A stretch of 49,227 nt of DNA, taken from the NCBI RefSeq assembly GCF_900100765.1, contig NZ_FNFO01000019.1, forward strand, positions 1 to 49,227. The letters are read 5' to 3'. This document shows positions 1 to 6,980 of this stretch, in pieces. A program made the translations under genes and the position numbers. The stretch's first letter is position 1, and the number at the start of each line of letters is the position of its first letter. The notes below the pieces were generated by a model. It saw nothing but the letters and a program-made list of their open reading frames with translations, was not told the DNA's origin and did no database searches. This DNA is from Catalinimonas alkaloidigena (GTDB lineage Bacteria > Bacteroidota > Bacteroidia > Cytophagales > Flexibacteraceae).

Positions 1-95
1 ATGCCGTGACCCTGACGGTGCGGAACCTGGCGAACCTGAACGAAATCGCTTACACCGAAAAAGCTACGTCCGGTAGCTTCTTTTCGGTGGTCGAC
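1..95. repeat. Terminal repeat, left copy (circular closure)
   Basis: These 95 bases are identical to 49133-49227. The repeat lies inside a coding sequence that reads through the junction without interruption, which fits assembly overlap of a circular molecule rather than a biological terminal redundancy. The unique circle is therefore 49,132 bp. Confidence 0.95.
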
Positions 96-218
96 ACCTA
101 TCCCGGCATCCGGGTGACGGCGAAATGTGGTACCACGTACCTGGTCCAAGACTTCGACTTCTCGGGGGGTATTCCCCCGAAGCTCGATCTGGTATTTGAT
201 CCCCCGCTACTCAAATAA
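1..218 (+). CDS. 3' part of a 121-residue virion-module protein that crosses the junction
   Basis: This is the end of the gene that starts at 48985. Joined across the circle (48985-49132 plus 1-218) it encodes about 121 residues. No family is recognised and no membrane segment is visible. The sequence alternates short polar and hydrophobic stretches, as in small beta-sandwich proteins. It follows the beta-helix spike gene by 2 bases, and its TAA stop overlaps the next ATG (TAATG), so it is translationally coupled. A small fibre- or spike-associated structural protein is the likely role, inferred from position only. A GTG at 6 is not the real start. Confidence 0.8.
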   Translation, partial: AVTLTVRNLANLNEIAYTEKATSGSFFSVVDTYPGIRVTAKCGTTYLVQDFDFSGGIPPKLDLVFDPPLLK

Positions 219-529
219 TGCCCGATATGGTCCTTTTTCACCCGCTGTTGCTCGACGTGGATGTGCCCGCGCAGCTGCTCGAAATGGTCAAGGCACCGCT
301 GCCCCCTGAGCTGACGCTGGAGGACCAGGTGCAAAACATCGTCCGGACGTACCGCTACCTGCTGGTGCTGCCCTGGACGCTGTTTGTGCTGTCTCTATCC
401 CTGAACATCTTCTTCTTCAAAAAAATGGCCGGGCAGTTCTGGACCGAGCGCGACCGGGAGCACCAGCGCCGCATGGATGAGCGCGACCGGGAGCACCAGG
501 CCAAAGTAAAAAGCAATTCTCAACCCTAA
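218..529 (+). CDS. Small membrane protein with charged C-terminal helix
   Basis: The product has 103 residues. The N-terminal half has no recognised domain. A hydrophobic segment at about residues 45-67 is a probable single transmembrane helix. It is followed by a highly charged tail with a repeated Glu-Arg-Asp-Arg-Glu-His-Gln-like unit that should form a helix or coiled coil. Its ATG overlaps the stop of the preceding gene by one base. It opens a run of five membrane or exported coiled-coil proteins (218-2177) at the end of the late operon. The context suggests a particle-membrane or lysis protein, but the function is unknown. Confidence 0.8.
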   Translation: MPDMVLFHPLLLDVDVPAQLLEMVKAPLPPELTLEDQVQNIVRTYRYLLVLPWTLFVLSLSLNIFFFKKMAGQFWTERDREHQRRMDERDREHQAKVKSNSQP

Positions 530-535
530 TTCCCC

Positions 536-964
536 ATGTTTTACCCCTTCAATCCCTTCAAGCTTCTCTGGATTGCCGTGGCCGTGGCCGTGGCAGGCCT
601 TGCCCTGTCATTGGCGCTGTTCTCGTCGGTCTCGGTGAAAGAGACCAGTGCGCTGGCCGACGTGCGGAAGGCCGACGGCATGATCTACGAATACCGCATT
701 GCCAAGCAACAGTTCCAGCAGTACCTGCACGAGTCGGATTCGACCATTCAGGCGCTGACCGTGCAGATCCGCGACGTGATGCAGGGTCGCCTGAAAACCG
801 AGCAAGCGAACATTCACTTACAAGACGAAGTTGACCGCAGCCATGTCCTCCTTGAAAAACAGAATCACACCATCATGCGCCTGGAGACGGAAGTGGATTC
901 TTTGTCTGATGTTGTTCGCCGGTACCGTTCTGCCGAGCGCAGCGCAGTCGAAGACCGCTACTGA
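536..964 (+). CDS. N-terminally anchored coiled-coil protein, Rz (inner spanin)-like architecture
   Basis: The product has 142 residues. A hydrophobic segment at about residues 10-32 serves as an anchor, followed by a long Gln/Glu-rich heptad region (about 45-130) predicted as coiled coil. One N-terminal helix plus a periplasmic coiled coil is the layout of phage inner-membrane spanins (Rz). The next gene starts inside this one in another frame and overlaps it by 122 bases, as Rz1 does with Rz. No sequence similarity to Rz is claimed. Alternatives are a virion DNA-delivery protein or a scaffold. Confidence 0.8.
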   Translation: MFYPFNPFKLLWIAVAVAVAGLALSLALFSSVSVKETSALADVRKADGMIYEYRIAKQQFQQYLHESDSTIQALTVQIRDVMQGRLKTEQANIHLQDEVDRSHVLLEKQNHTIMRLETEVDSLSDVVRRYRSAERSAVEDRY

Positions 965-1406
965 GTTCGATCCGGACCGCGACGTGATCGTATCACGTCG
1001 GGTCATGCGCCTGATCCAAGCCGACCTGAAGCGGCTCGATACGCTGGAGGCCTCCCTGCACCAGGTCGATAGCCTGATCGCCGCCAATGAACGGCGGTGG
1101 CGCAGCGTTCTGGCCGACTCGGTGACCCGCTTTCACGGCGAACTCCAACAGGCCCACCGAATCCTGGCCAACGTACGGGCGCAGCTTCTGAAGGAAGAGA
1201 AGCTCAGCCTCCTGCTCTCCGATCAACTCCAGCGGGAACGTAGGGTGTCGGCGAGCTTCAAGCGCAAGTACAATCAGGAGAAAATTCGTCGCCTACGGGC
1301 CGTAAACCGGATGATCGCCGCCCAGGCCAAGAGTCTGGTGAAGCCGAAACACCTCCTGATTTTCGGGGCAATCCTTACCTATTCCATCTACGCGCTAAAA
1401 AAATGA
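843..1406 (+). CDS. Exported coiled-coil protein with C-terminal membrane helix, nested start
   Basis: The ATG at 843 gives 187 residues and places a typical signal peptide at the N-terminus: basic residues, a hydrophobic core, and a type-I-like Ser-Ala-Ala/Gln cleavage site near residue 35. A TTG at 831 is less likely. The middle is Leu/Arg/Gln-rich and coiled-coil-like. The last 20 residues are a hydrophobic segment ending in Lys-Lys. The first 122 bases overlap the preceding gene in another frame. Signal peptide, coiled coil and C-terminal helix recur in the gene at 1695, so the two look like paralogues. A spanin-like or virion envelope-spanning role is inferred. Confidence 0.75.
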   Translation: MSSLKNRITPSCAWRRKWILCLMLFAGTVLPSAAQSKTATEFDPDRDVIVSRRVMRLIQADLKRLDTLEASLHQVDSLIAANERRWRSVLADSVTRFHGELQQAHRILANVRAQLLKEEKLSLLLSDQLQRERRVSASFKRKYNQEKIRRLRAVNRMIAAQAKSLVKPKHLLIFGAILTYSIYALKK

Positions 1407-1774
1407 TACGCAACGCTTTTTCCTACGTTCGGTCGGCACTCCAGCACCCGCAGGTGCGGATACTGGTGCTGACCAACCTGCTTACTTTCTACGCCTGGCG
1501 GCACTGTGCCAGCCACGAGGGCGGCACCGATCCGGTGGTGCCGGTACCGGTGGCTCAGCCGGTACCGGCCCTGGCGCCGGTCGACACCCGCTCCCTGGAT
1601 TCGCTGGTGCAGTTGCTGGTTCGCCAGCAACAGGCCGCTCTGACCAGCCAGCGCCGGGCACTCCTAGAACAACAACAATTATTCCAGCAAACCCATGAAC
1701 AATTACAACAGCAAGCGCACCATTTGGAAGTGCGCCTGGATTCTTTGGGGCCTTTGGTTCTGCCTGAACTGTGA
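1403..1774 (+). CDS. Small anchored Gln-rich coiled-coil protein
   Basis: The product has 123 residues and starts at an ATGA overlap with the preceding stop. A hydrophobic segment at about residues 18-33 can anchor it. A Pro/Val-rich linker follows, then a Gln/Leu-rich helix (about residues 65-115) with strong coiled-coil character. The architecture repeats that of the gene at 536, and here too the next gene begins inside it in another frame (80-base overlap). The region 536-2177 is therefore two consecutive copies of the same two-gene nested arrangement. Function unknown. Confidence 0.7.
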   Translation: MIRNAFSYVRSALQHPQVRILVLTNLLTFYAWRHCASHEGGTDPVVPVPVAQPVPALAPVDTRSLDSLVQLLVRQQQAALTSQRRALLEQQQLFQQTHEQLQQQAHHLEVRLDSLGPLVLPEL

Positions 1775-2177
1775 GGCGCAGACCCCCGAGGTCGCGCCGA
1801 TCCGGCGCATAGGCGACCGGGTAGAGATGCCGCTTTCCTTCTACCGGCCCATGCGCCTGCACGTGCTCCTGACCGACTCACTGCTGGCTGTCCGGACGCA
1901 CGACCTGGCGGTAAGCGAACAGCGCATTGCCTTTGCCGATAGCCTGGCGGCGCTGGCACAAGCCGAGACGGCGCTCCGGTCGCAGGAACTAGCGGCCGTG
2001 CGCCTGGTGAACCGGTCGCTGGCGCTGGAGGTGAATGCGCTCCAGGTGCGGTTGCAGGAAGCCGACGACACCAACCGAACGCTACTGCACAAGCTGGTGT
2101 CCCGGCCGCGCTGGTGGCACGTGGTGGTGGTAGGCCTGGCTGGATACGGCACCGGCCGGGCCATCCGGATCTTGTGA
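1695..2177 (+). CDS. Exported coiled-coil protein with C-terminal hydrophobic segment, nested start
   Basis: The product has 160 residues. The N-terminus is a signal peptide with a Trp/Leu/Cys-rich core and a likely cleavage after Cys-Glu-Ala before Gln-30. A cysteine lies near the cleavage point, but the sequence around it is a poor lipobox. Residues 55-130 are Ala/Leu/Arg/Glu-rich coiled coil and the C-terminus (about 141-160) is hydrophobic. The layout matches the product of 843-1406. It is the last gene of the late operon. The hairpin at 2232 and the terminators at 2531 and 2572 follow. Confidence 0.75.
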   Translation: MNNYNSKRTIWKCAWILWGLWFCLNCEAQTPEVAPIRRIGDRVEMPLSFYRPMRLHVLLTDSLLAVRTHDLAVSEQRIAFADSLAALAQAETALRSQELAAVRLVNRSLALEVNALQVRLQEADDTNRTLLHKLVSRPRWWHVVVVGLAGYGTGRAIRIL

Positions 2178-2231
2178 TTTTACCTGCACGTGAAATCGGG
2201 GGACGTTTTCCTGCACGTTCTCAGGACGTTA

Positions 2232-2267
2232 GGCCTGAAACTTCACCTATAAGTGAATTTTCAGGCC
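2232..2267 (+). repeat. 15-bp inverted repeat (stem-loop)
   Basis: Arms at 2232-2246 and 2253-2267 pair at 14 of 15 positions with a 6-base loop. No T-run follows, so this is not a classical terminator. It may be an mRNA-end structure or a protein-binding site. Apart from this stem and two copies of CCTGCACGT at about 2183-2220, nothing else is seen in 2178-2378. Confidence 0.6.
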
Positions 2268-2378
2268 AAAAGGCACAGAATAATCTTCCGCAGACCTGGC
2301 GCAGCTCACGCCATGGAACGAAATAATCTTTGGCCTACTCGTAATTTGTAGTCACTAACCCTCTAAACTTGTAAAACG

Positions 2379-2504
2379 ATGAAGCAAGAATTTGTACAAG
2401 CGCTGGCAATTCTTCTCCTTGCGGCTCTGATGGGAGCACTGGCGGGGCGATGGATGGTCCTACGCATGACGCGCTCGATGCCTGCTACCCTCAGCGATAA
2501 GTAG
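2379..2504 (+). CDS. 41-residue single-span membrane peptide
   Basis: This small reading frame starts at ATG 2379 and encodes 41 residues. A hydrophobic segment of about 17 residues near positions 8-24 is followed by Arg and Met-rich sequence. It stands alone between the stem-loop at 2232 and the terminator at 2531, so it may have its own promoter. Many other tiny single-span proteins lie in the virion module. A holin-like or particle-membrane role is possible but unproven. Confidence 0.5.
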   Translation: MKQEFVQALAILLLAALMGALAGRWMVLRMTRSMPATLSDK

Positions 2505-2530
2505 GCAGGCGGGACCCCTGAACAGCAAAA

Positions 2531-2556
2531 GCCGGGCAGACGAACCCGGCTTTTTC
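2531..2556 (+). terminator. Rho-independent terminator
   Basis: GCCGGG at 2531-2536 pairs with CCCGGC at 2545-2550 and is followed by a T-run. It closes the small gene at 2379 and backs up termination of the late operon. Confidence 0.75.
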
Positions 2557-2571
2557 CTTTTAAAATGCAAA

Positions 2572-2597
2572 AGCGGCCGAAAAAGCCGCTTTTTTTA
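2572..2597. terminator. Second, probably bidirectional, terminator
   Basis: AGCGGC at 2572-2577 pairs with GCCGCT at 2585-2590, with a T-run after it on the plus strand and an A-run before it (T-run on the minus strand). It lies between converging transcription units and could also end the minus-strand operon that finishes at 2669. Confidence 0.7.
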
Positions 2598-2668
2598 TGA
2601 CTTAGCAATCAGGGACTTACGCAACTGCCGGCAGCTGGCCGGCGCATGGTAAAAATGCAACCTCGTCC

Positions 2669-3214
2669 CTACCTGCCTTTGTGCTCTGCGGAGCCGCCGA
2701 ACGTCGCGTACACCTGGTTGTTTTCCTCCGAATCGGGCTTCATGGCGTCTAGCTGGTCGATAAAATACTGATCGGCTCCGAGCATGTAGGTATCGAACGT
2801 GCGTTCGGCCAGCACCGGATCACGCAGCGCCTGCACCATATAAGCCGCCACGGCCACTTGCTTGCCCGTCAGGGAAAGTTGCTGGCTGTCCATCAGCGCC
2901 TGCACCATGTCGGCCAGCGCTGCCCCTGGGTTCCAGTGGAGGGGGTCGCGCTGGTAAAGCTGGAGCAGTTCATCCAAATAGCGTAGCAGCAGGCTGAACT
3001 GCGGGTCGTGCTTGGCGTAGGCACGTTGGATGAATTGCGTCTGGATCTGCACGTTGCCGATCAGGTCCCTCCACGTCGGGCCTTCTTCTTCCTGCGGGGG
3101 GTAGGGAAGCCGGGGCGGCGTCGGGTCGCTTTCGGGTAACAACTCGTCCCAATTTGGCTCCCGATTTGGCTTTCTGAGCACGTCGTGGGGCTTTTTTTCC
3201 TTGATCTTTGACAT
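2669..3214 (-). CDS. Unknown protein, end of the par operon
   Basis: The start at 3214 gives 181 residues, beginning with a Lys-rich segment and a Pro/Glu-rich linker. Residues from about 60 on form a mainly helical domain. An upstream start at 3268 is also open but lies within the HNH gene. The gene shares 245 bases in another frame with the 3' end of the HNH gene, so the stop or start of one of the two deserves checking. It is the last of four minus-strand genes after parA. No family is recognised. Confidence 0.65.
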   Translation of the reverse strand: MSKIKEKKPHDVLRKPNREPNWDELLPESDPTPPRLPYPPQEEEGPTWRDLIGNVQIQTQFIQRAYAKHDPQFSLLLRYLDELLQLYQRDPLHWNPGAALADMVQALMDSQQLSLTGKQVAVAAYMVQALRDPVLAERTFDTYMLGADQYFIDQLDAMKPDSEENNQVYATFGGSAEHKGR

Positions 3215-3680
3215 AGCTGTGTGAATGCGAGTAGATGGAAAGTTGCTGACCGTAGACGGACGGATCACGCCTACCTCTGATTCGTTGCACGATTGCGGGC
3301 TGCGGAAACAGACTTGGTTGGTAAGGACTAATATCCCTAAGATACCATTTCAGCGCTGGAGTCTCCGCATGACGGGGGAAAAGTTCTAGCTGGTGCTCCC
3401 CTCGCCCCTTTTTTCCCACTTTGCGCTTGTCAAGGTGGTCGTCCCGGTCGTGGTTCAGGTGGCATACACCGCACAGGACCACGAGGTTCTCGTCGCTGAC
3501 GTTCATCGGGTTCCGATCGCGCCGGTGGGCCAGGGCCACCTTGGCCCGTTTGCCGTTGCGCGGGTCGATGGTGCCGTGCTCGATGCCGCAGAACTGACAC
3601 TGCCCCTCGGCCAGGAAGAAGCGATGGTACGCGCTGAGGCGATGCCAGTTCTGCGGATACTCCTTGTAGTCGATGGCCAT
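2970..3680 (-). CDS. HNH endonuclease
   Basis: This 236-residue protein has an HNH nuclease domain in the first 85 residues: Cys28-x2-Cys31 and Cys70-x2-Cys73 bind zinc in such domains, with His52 and Asn76-His77 in the catalytic positions. Small HNH nucleases cut double-stranded DNA. In phages they assist packaging terminases or act as homing or defence nucleases. The last 90 residues are Arg/Pro-rich and overlap the next gene, so they may be poorly conserved or arise from a frameshift. The start ATG overlaps the preceding stop by one base. Confidence 0.8.
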   Translation of the reverse strand: MAIDYKEYPQNWHRLSAYHRFFLAEGQCQFCGIEHGTIDPRNGKRAKVALAHRRDRNPMNVSDENLVVLCGVCHLNHDRDDHLDKRKVGKKGRGEHQLELFPRHAETPALKWYLRDISPYQPSLFPQPAIVQRIRGRRDPSVYGQQLSIYSHSHSYVKDQGKKAPRRAQKAKSGAKLGRVVTRKRPDAAPASLPPAGRRRPDVEGPDRQRADPDAIHPTCLRQARPAVQPAATLFG

Positions 3681-4042
3681 TAACTCAACCGGTGGTACTT
3701 GTTACGTTCGTTAGGGTCGCGCCGTTTGAATTTCTTGGACTCCAGGAACTCGGTAATCATCTGCAAAAAGGCATCTTTTTGCTGCATCCGCTGGTCGAAA
3801 CAGTAGTCATTGAAGGCCCACCGCAGGTGCTGCGGTATCTTTCCGGCCAACTGCACCAGCTTGTCCGGATCGTCTTCGCTGCTGTAGTCCATGTTTTCGG
3901 GCGCTTTGGGCAGCACCGATAACTTGTTTCTCGGTTCTTTGATCTTAGACGGTCTGCCCCGTCCTCGCTGGCTGATGGGGGCGTGATCACGTACGGGATT
4001 GAACTCCATTTCTTCTTTCTTTTTCACTCGTGTACTTGCCAT
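3680..4042 (-). CDS. Probable ribbon-helix-helix partition partner (ParB/ParG-like)
   Basis: This 120-residue protein starts 14 bases after parA. The N-terminus is basic and flexible. Residues of about 68-105 follow a ribbon-helix-helix pattern: a short Lys-Ile-Pro strand, an Arg-Trp-Ala-Phe helix, a turn, then a second helix. A small DNA-binding protein directly after a ParA is the usual layout of type Ib/II plasmid partition, where it binds the centromere and stimulates the ATPase. The assignment rests on context and weak motif match. A centromere could lie in the AT-rich DNA upstream of parA. Confidence 0.55.
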   Translation of the reverse strand: MASTRVKKKEEMEFNPVRDHAPISQRGRGRPSKIKEPRNKLSVLPKAPENMDYSSEDDPDKLVQLAGKIPQHLRWAFNDYCFDQRMQQKDAFLQMITEFLESKKFKRRDPNERNKYHRLS

Positions 4043-4056
4043 ATTTTACGGAAAGA

Positions 4057-4845
4057 TTAGGATAATGAAACTGATTTTTCTAGCTGAGTCATTTGCCGGT
4101 CAATTTGTCGTGCCAGCGTCAGGTAGTCTTCTGCACCGTTGCTGTGCGGATCGAACGAAAACACGTCCAACCCCATGCCTTGTGCCCGTGCCAGGGACAA
4201 GGATTGTCGGATGTGAGGCAGGATCAGCTTTTTCGAGTACTTCTTCTGGATCATCCGCATGACTTCGTGCGGCAGCTTGCCGGAAGCGTTGGGATGATAG
4301 CGGGTGGCAAACAGCCCCCCGAACTTCTCAAACAGGTGATTGGTGGTGATCCATTCCATCAGGCCTACCAGCCCGTCAAAGGCCAGCGGTTCCATCTGCA
4401 TGGGTACGTAAAACCGTTGGGCGGCGGTCAGCGCCAGGGCGGTAAAAACGTTCAATGCCGGGGGACAGTCGATCACTACATACTCAAACGCTTTGGGATG
4501 AGAACTATTGAGGCGCTTTAGGGCGGTACGCAGCAGGACCGGATATTCCTTGTGTTCCCGCAGGCTTTCCTGGTAATCAAGCATCAGGTTCGAGGCCGGA
4601 ATCAGGTAGAGGCCGTTGGTCAGGTGTTCGGCCAGTTCGGAAAAACGCCTTCCCCCCATAAAGTCCACCACACTGCCACTGATCAGTGAGGAATTGACGC
4701 CGCAGGCGGCCGTCAGGGAGGCCTGAGAATCCATGTCGATGAGCAGCACGGAATACCCCAGGGAGTGCAAGGCGGCTGCAACGTTCTGCGATGAGGTAGT
4801 CTTGCCTACCCCTCCTTTGTTGTTGACAAATGTGATGATTCGCAT
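4057..4845 (-). CDS. parA: ParA-family partition ATPase
   Basis: This 262-residue protein has the deviant Walker A motif Lys-Gly-Gly-Val-Gly-Lys-Thr-Thr at residues 10-17. It is followed by the Leu-Ile-Asp-Met-Asp-Ser-Gln motif near 36-42 and Val-Ile-Asp-Cys-Pro-Pro near 120-125, as in ParA/Soj/MinD ATPases. ParA drives segregation of low-copy replicons. The length fits a chromosome-type ParA without an N-terminal HTH domain. It implies that the element can persist as an extrachromosomal plasmid. It heads a four-gene minus-strand operon facing away from the replication gene. Confidence 0.93.
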   Translation of the reverse strand: MRIITFVNNKGGVGKTTSSQNVAAALHSLGYSVLLIDMDSQASLTAACGVNSSLISGSVVDFMGGRRFSELAEHLTNGLYLIPASNLMLDYQESLREHKEYPVLLRTALKRLNSSHPKAFEYVVIDCPPALNVFTALALTAAQRFYVPMQMEPLAFDGLVGLMEWITTNHLFEKFGGLFATRYHPNASGKLPHEVMRMIQKKYSKKLILPHIRQSLSLARAQGMGLDVFSFDPHSNGAEDYLTLARQIDRQMTQLEKSVSLS

Positions 4846-4947
4846 GAAGTGGTCTAGTAGTTAGGTAGTTGGCCCGCCCCAAGATCGGATAGAAACCGCT
4901 TAGAGCGGAGTAATTCTACCCAAATATTTTAAATAGTAAAGATAGTT

Positions 4948-4967
4948 AAAATATTTAAAATATTTTT
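4948..4967. repeat. AT-rich palindromic repeats, possible centromere or operator
   Basis: AAAATATTT appears twice in tandem here, and AAATATTTT also occurs at 4922-4930. The units are self-complementary, so the block can bind a symmetric regulator. Similar ATTTGAAATATTT units occur at 7592-7623. A partition or operator role is inferred. Confidence 0.45.
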
Positions 4968-4983
4968 GCTTGCTTTGTGGGGC

Positions 4984-4998
4984 CTTACCCTAGGTAAG
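4984..4998. promoter_or_regulatory. Palindrome, possible operator
   Basis: CTTACC at 4984-4989 and GGTAAG at 4993-4998 are perfect inverted arms around a 3-base centre. It lies between parA and the initiator gene in non-coding DNA. It may bind a dimeric regulator. Confidence 0.4.
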
Positions 4999-5385
4999 TT
5001 GCAGTGGCAAAGGGGTAAAAAAAGGAAAGGAAAAGTGAAACTTTCAGAAATTTTTGGCGTGTAATCCAAAAATCAATTTTCTCGAAAAAATTATACCAAT
5101 GGTCGAGTATCTACGAGAAATATAGGAAAAACATTATTTAAACCCTGTTCTGTATGGGCTGAAACAATCCTTAAATAGTTTTTTCGGCCCATTGCAAAAA
5201 AAATGGACTTTGGTTTTACAGGGAATTTTCGACTAAAATTGTTGCAACCAAGACAGAACCGTGATGTGTAAGAATTTTTTTCACGAAAAGACCCAACTCT
5301 TGCCCCTTCCGCTACGACCTGGAAGAAGCACGCCACTTCAGAACCGTGATAATATTGAAGATCAAACCGGCCAGTAGTGCCACCA

Positions 5386-5423
5386 GGGAGGAGTCGCCTT
5401 ATGAAAGACTTCTCCCTTTTTTT
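5386..5423 (+). terminator. Rho-independent terminator without an upstream gene
   Basis: Arms at 5386-5395 and 5407-5416 pair at 9 of 10 positions and are followed by seven T. No plus-strand coding sequence precedes it, so it should end a short untranslated RNA or attenuate transcription into the initiator gene 113 bases downstream. Confidence 0.7.
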
Positions 5424-5535
5424 ATCGCCTTACCGAAGCCGTGTTGGCTAGAGTTGAGTCTTAGTAGAGCCTCACTTGATCACTCTGGCATGAGGATAAG
5501 GTTCATTCGAATCTGCAACAACTGAAACAAACCTG

Positions 5536-6951
5536 ATGAAGCAACGCTCTGGACACAAATATAGAACAAGCCTGTTCACTAACAAGCAGTTTCTCGGCAA
5601 TCTGAGGCAATTTGTCGACCGCTATAACAAGGATCGCCCGATCAGTGAACAGGTCCGAAATGGAGTCCTCGGGACCGCAGAGTTCCTGTTGATCGCCTAC
5701 TTGCAGGAACATCGTGACACCCTCTTTCTGCTCAAGCCCGGTGATCCGTTGCCCTCGCTGGAGATGCGCAACCCCAGGATCAGCCGCCGTCGCTCGATCA
5801 CCAACCGTACGGCGCTCAACCATCGTCAGCGCCTTGAAGAGGCCCAGGTGATCGTCTGCCACACCAACCACGGCCCCAAAGACAACTACGAGTTGTGGCT
5901 CAATCCCGAACTGATCTGGGGCCTGACTCCCCCGCCCACGTCCCAACCCACTTCCCCTTCTTCGTTGGATACTACCTCGTCTGTTTCTTCACCACGCGAA
6001 TTGCACAATTCTGATGTTGCACTCGTGGAGAACTCGGTGGAAAAGGCTAAATCGAAAACAAACGATCAGCCTTCTAAATGTGCTCCTGGAGCCGATTTAT
6101 CGGCTTCTAGTGAGAAAAATTTTCCGCCGAATAGAGTAGTAATATCTAATAGAAATGATATAATAGAGGAAAGTGGAAATGTGGAAAGCGGTATTTTAAT
6201 TGATTTTTCCGGTGACCAAACCGGCCAGAAGGGGGGTGCAATTTCGTATCCGAATAATGCAAAAAACTCCAACGCTCCTGCAAAGCAAGCGGGTTCGGAA
6301 AAAAGGGAGGTTGCGCCGCGAAATCCACATTTTGTGGATAAGTCCAAGCCAAAACCCTATTCAAAGCGTGCTAAGCCCGATACATATAGGACAAAACTAA
6401 TAGACATGTACACGGATTGGGTCCTCAACATCTTGCTGGAGGTCCTCTACCCCTACCAGGAATACGACCAACAGCAGTTGCGCCGGACCCGTGCCTACAT
6501 TCAGCAGTGGTTCGTACACCTGCCCCAGGAGCGTTGGGGAGGCCAGTACCAGGACATGATCGAAGGCATCGGCATGGCCGGAAAGTGGGTCGAGAAGTCT
6601 CCCAAGCGCTACGTGGTGGTGCCGTGGCTCTACATGGACCTGTCCAAGCGCCGGTACGGGTTCGTCAACGTGATGGAGCTCTGGCTCGGCAAAAAGCGCC
6701 GGGGCAAATCGACGACCTGGAGCAAGCTGGCTACGCGCAACGTGGCCTTGCAGATGATCGGCCGGGCCTTCCGGGAAGGAAAGCAGGGCCAGGATCTGAA
6801 AAAGGTGCTCGATCATGCCGTCACGATGGTACGCAGCCTCCGCTGTGAGCGAAGCTGGAACGCCTTTGCGCGCATGGTGGAGCAGATGGCGACCGATCAG
6901 GCCGTGGATATGTCTTCTTCTGGGCATTCGTTCCATCGTCGCGCTGTGTAG
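5536..6951 (+). CDS. Replication initiator candidate (winged-helix N-terminus, lambda O-like layout)
   Basis: The product has 471 residues. Residues of about 40-130 look like a winged-helix DNA-binding domain: helices, an Arg-rich recognition segment, and a final Tyr-Glu-Leu-Trp-Leu strand. Residues of about 130-285 are Ser/Thr/Pro/Asn-rich linker encoded by strikingly AT-rich DNA. Residues of about 290-471 form a second helical domain. A DNA-binding N-terminus, a disordered middle whose DNA carries an exact DnaA box (6333), and a helical C-terminus resemble lambda-O-type initiators with an embedded origin. It lies across from parA, the usual plasmid arrangement. A transcriptional regulator is the alternative. 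No family name can be given. Confidence 0.55.
   Translation: MKQRSGHKYRTSLFTNKQFLGNLRQFVDRYNKDRPISEQVRNGVLGTAEFLLIAYLQEHRDTLFLLKPGDPLPSLEMRNPRISRRRSITNRTALNHRQRLEEAQVIVCHTNHGPKDNYELWLNPELIWGLTPPPTSQPTSPSSLDTTSSVSSPRELHNSDVALVENSVEKAKSKTNDQPSKCAPGADLSASSEKNFPPNRVVISNRNDIIEESGNVESGILIDFSGDQTGQKGGAISYPNNAKNSNAPAKQAGSEKREVAPRNPHFVDKSKPKPYSKRAKPDTYRTKLIDMYTDWVLNILLEVLYPYQEYDQQQLRRTRAYIQQWFVHLPQERWGGQYQDMIEGIGMAGKWVEKSPKRYVVVPWLYMDLSKRRYGFVNVMELWLGKKRRGKSTTWSKLATRNVALQMIGRAFREGKQGQDLKKVLDHAVTMVRSLRCERSWNAFARMVEQMATDQAVDMSSSGHSFHRRAV
6030..6400. other. Candidate replication origin inside the initiator gene
   Basis: This block is much richer in A and T than the rest of the gene. It encodes only the low-complexity linker. 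It contains an exact DnaA box (6333-6341), an imperfect one (6321-6329), a tandem GTGGAAA at 6173-6188 and a CCGGT/ACCGG palindrome near 6210-6225. Origins embedded in initiator genes are known in lambdoid phages. The role here is inferred. Confidence 0.45.
6321..6341. promoter_or_regulatory. DnaA-box pair
   Basis: TGTGGATAA at 6333-6341 is the exact complement of the consensus DnaA box TTATCCACA. AAATCCACA at 6321-6329 matches 7 of 9 in the opposite orientation. The two face each other around a 3-base gap, giving a perfect ATCCACA/TGTGGAT palindrome. Confidence 0.55.
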
Positions 6952-6963
6952 TATGTTTGCCTC

Positions 6964-6976
6964 AACCAAATCACAC
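6964..6976 (+). promoter_or_regulatory. Leader motif AACCAAATCACAC, copy 1
   Basis: One of six copies of ACCAAATCAC in the window. It ends 4 bases before the ATG at 6981, so it sits where the ribosome binds. There is no Shine-Dalgarno sequence. Confidence 0.7.
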
Positions 6977-6980
6977 CCTC

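Larger units (their letters stand above)
4846..5535. other. AT-rich intergenic control region (parA / replication gene)
   Basis: This is the largest gene-free stretch, 690 bases between divergently transcribed parA and the initiator gene. It contains an AT-rich block at about 4920-4967 with repeated AAATATTT-type palindromes, the palindrome at 4984, and a terminator at 5386. It is the best place for a centromere, operators and divergent promoters. On the minus strand TATCTTTA (about 4939-4946) resembles a Bacteroidota -7 box for parA. No convincing gene is seen on either strand. Confidence 0.6.

Noticed and set aside
1-95. Direct terminal repeat as phage terminal redundancy
   Set aside because: The repeat falls within a coding sequence and has a length typical of assembly overlap. 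Circular closure explains it.
5490-5525. tRNA-like TTCGAATC segment
   Set aside because: No acceptor stem, D-arm or anticodon arm can be built around it.
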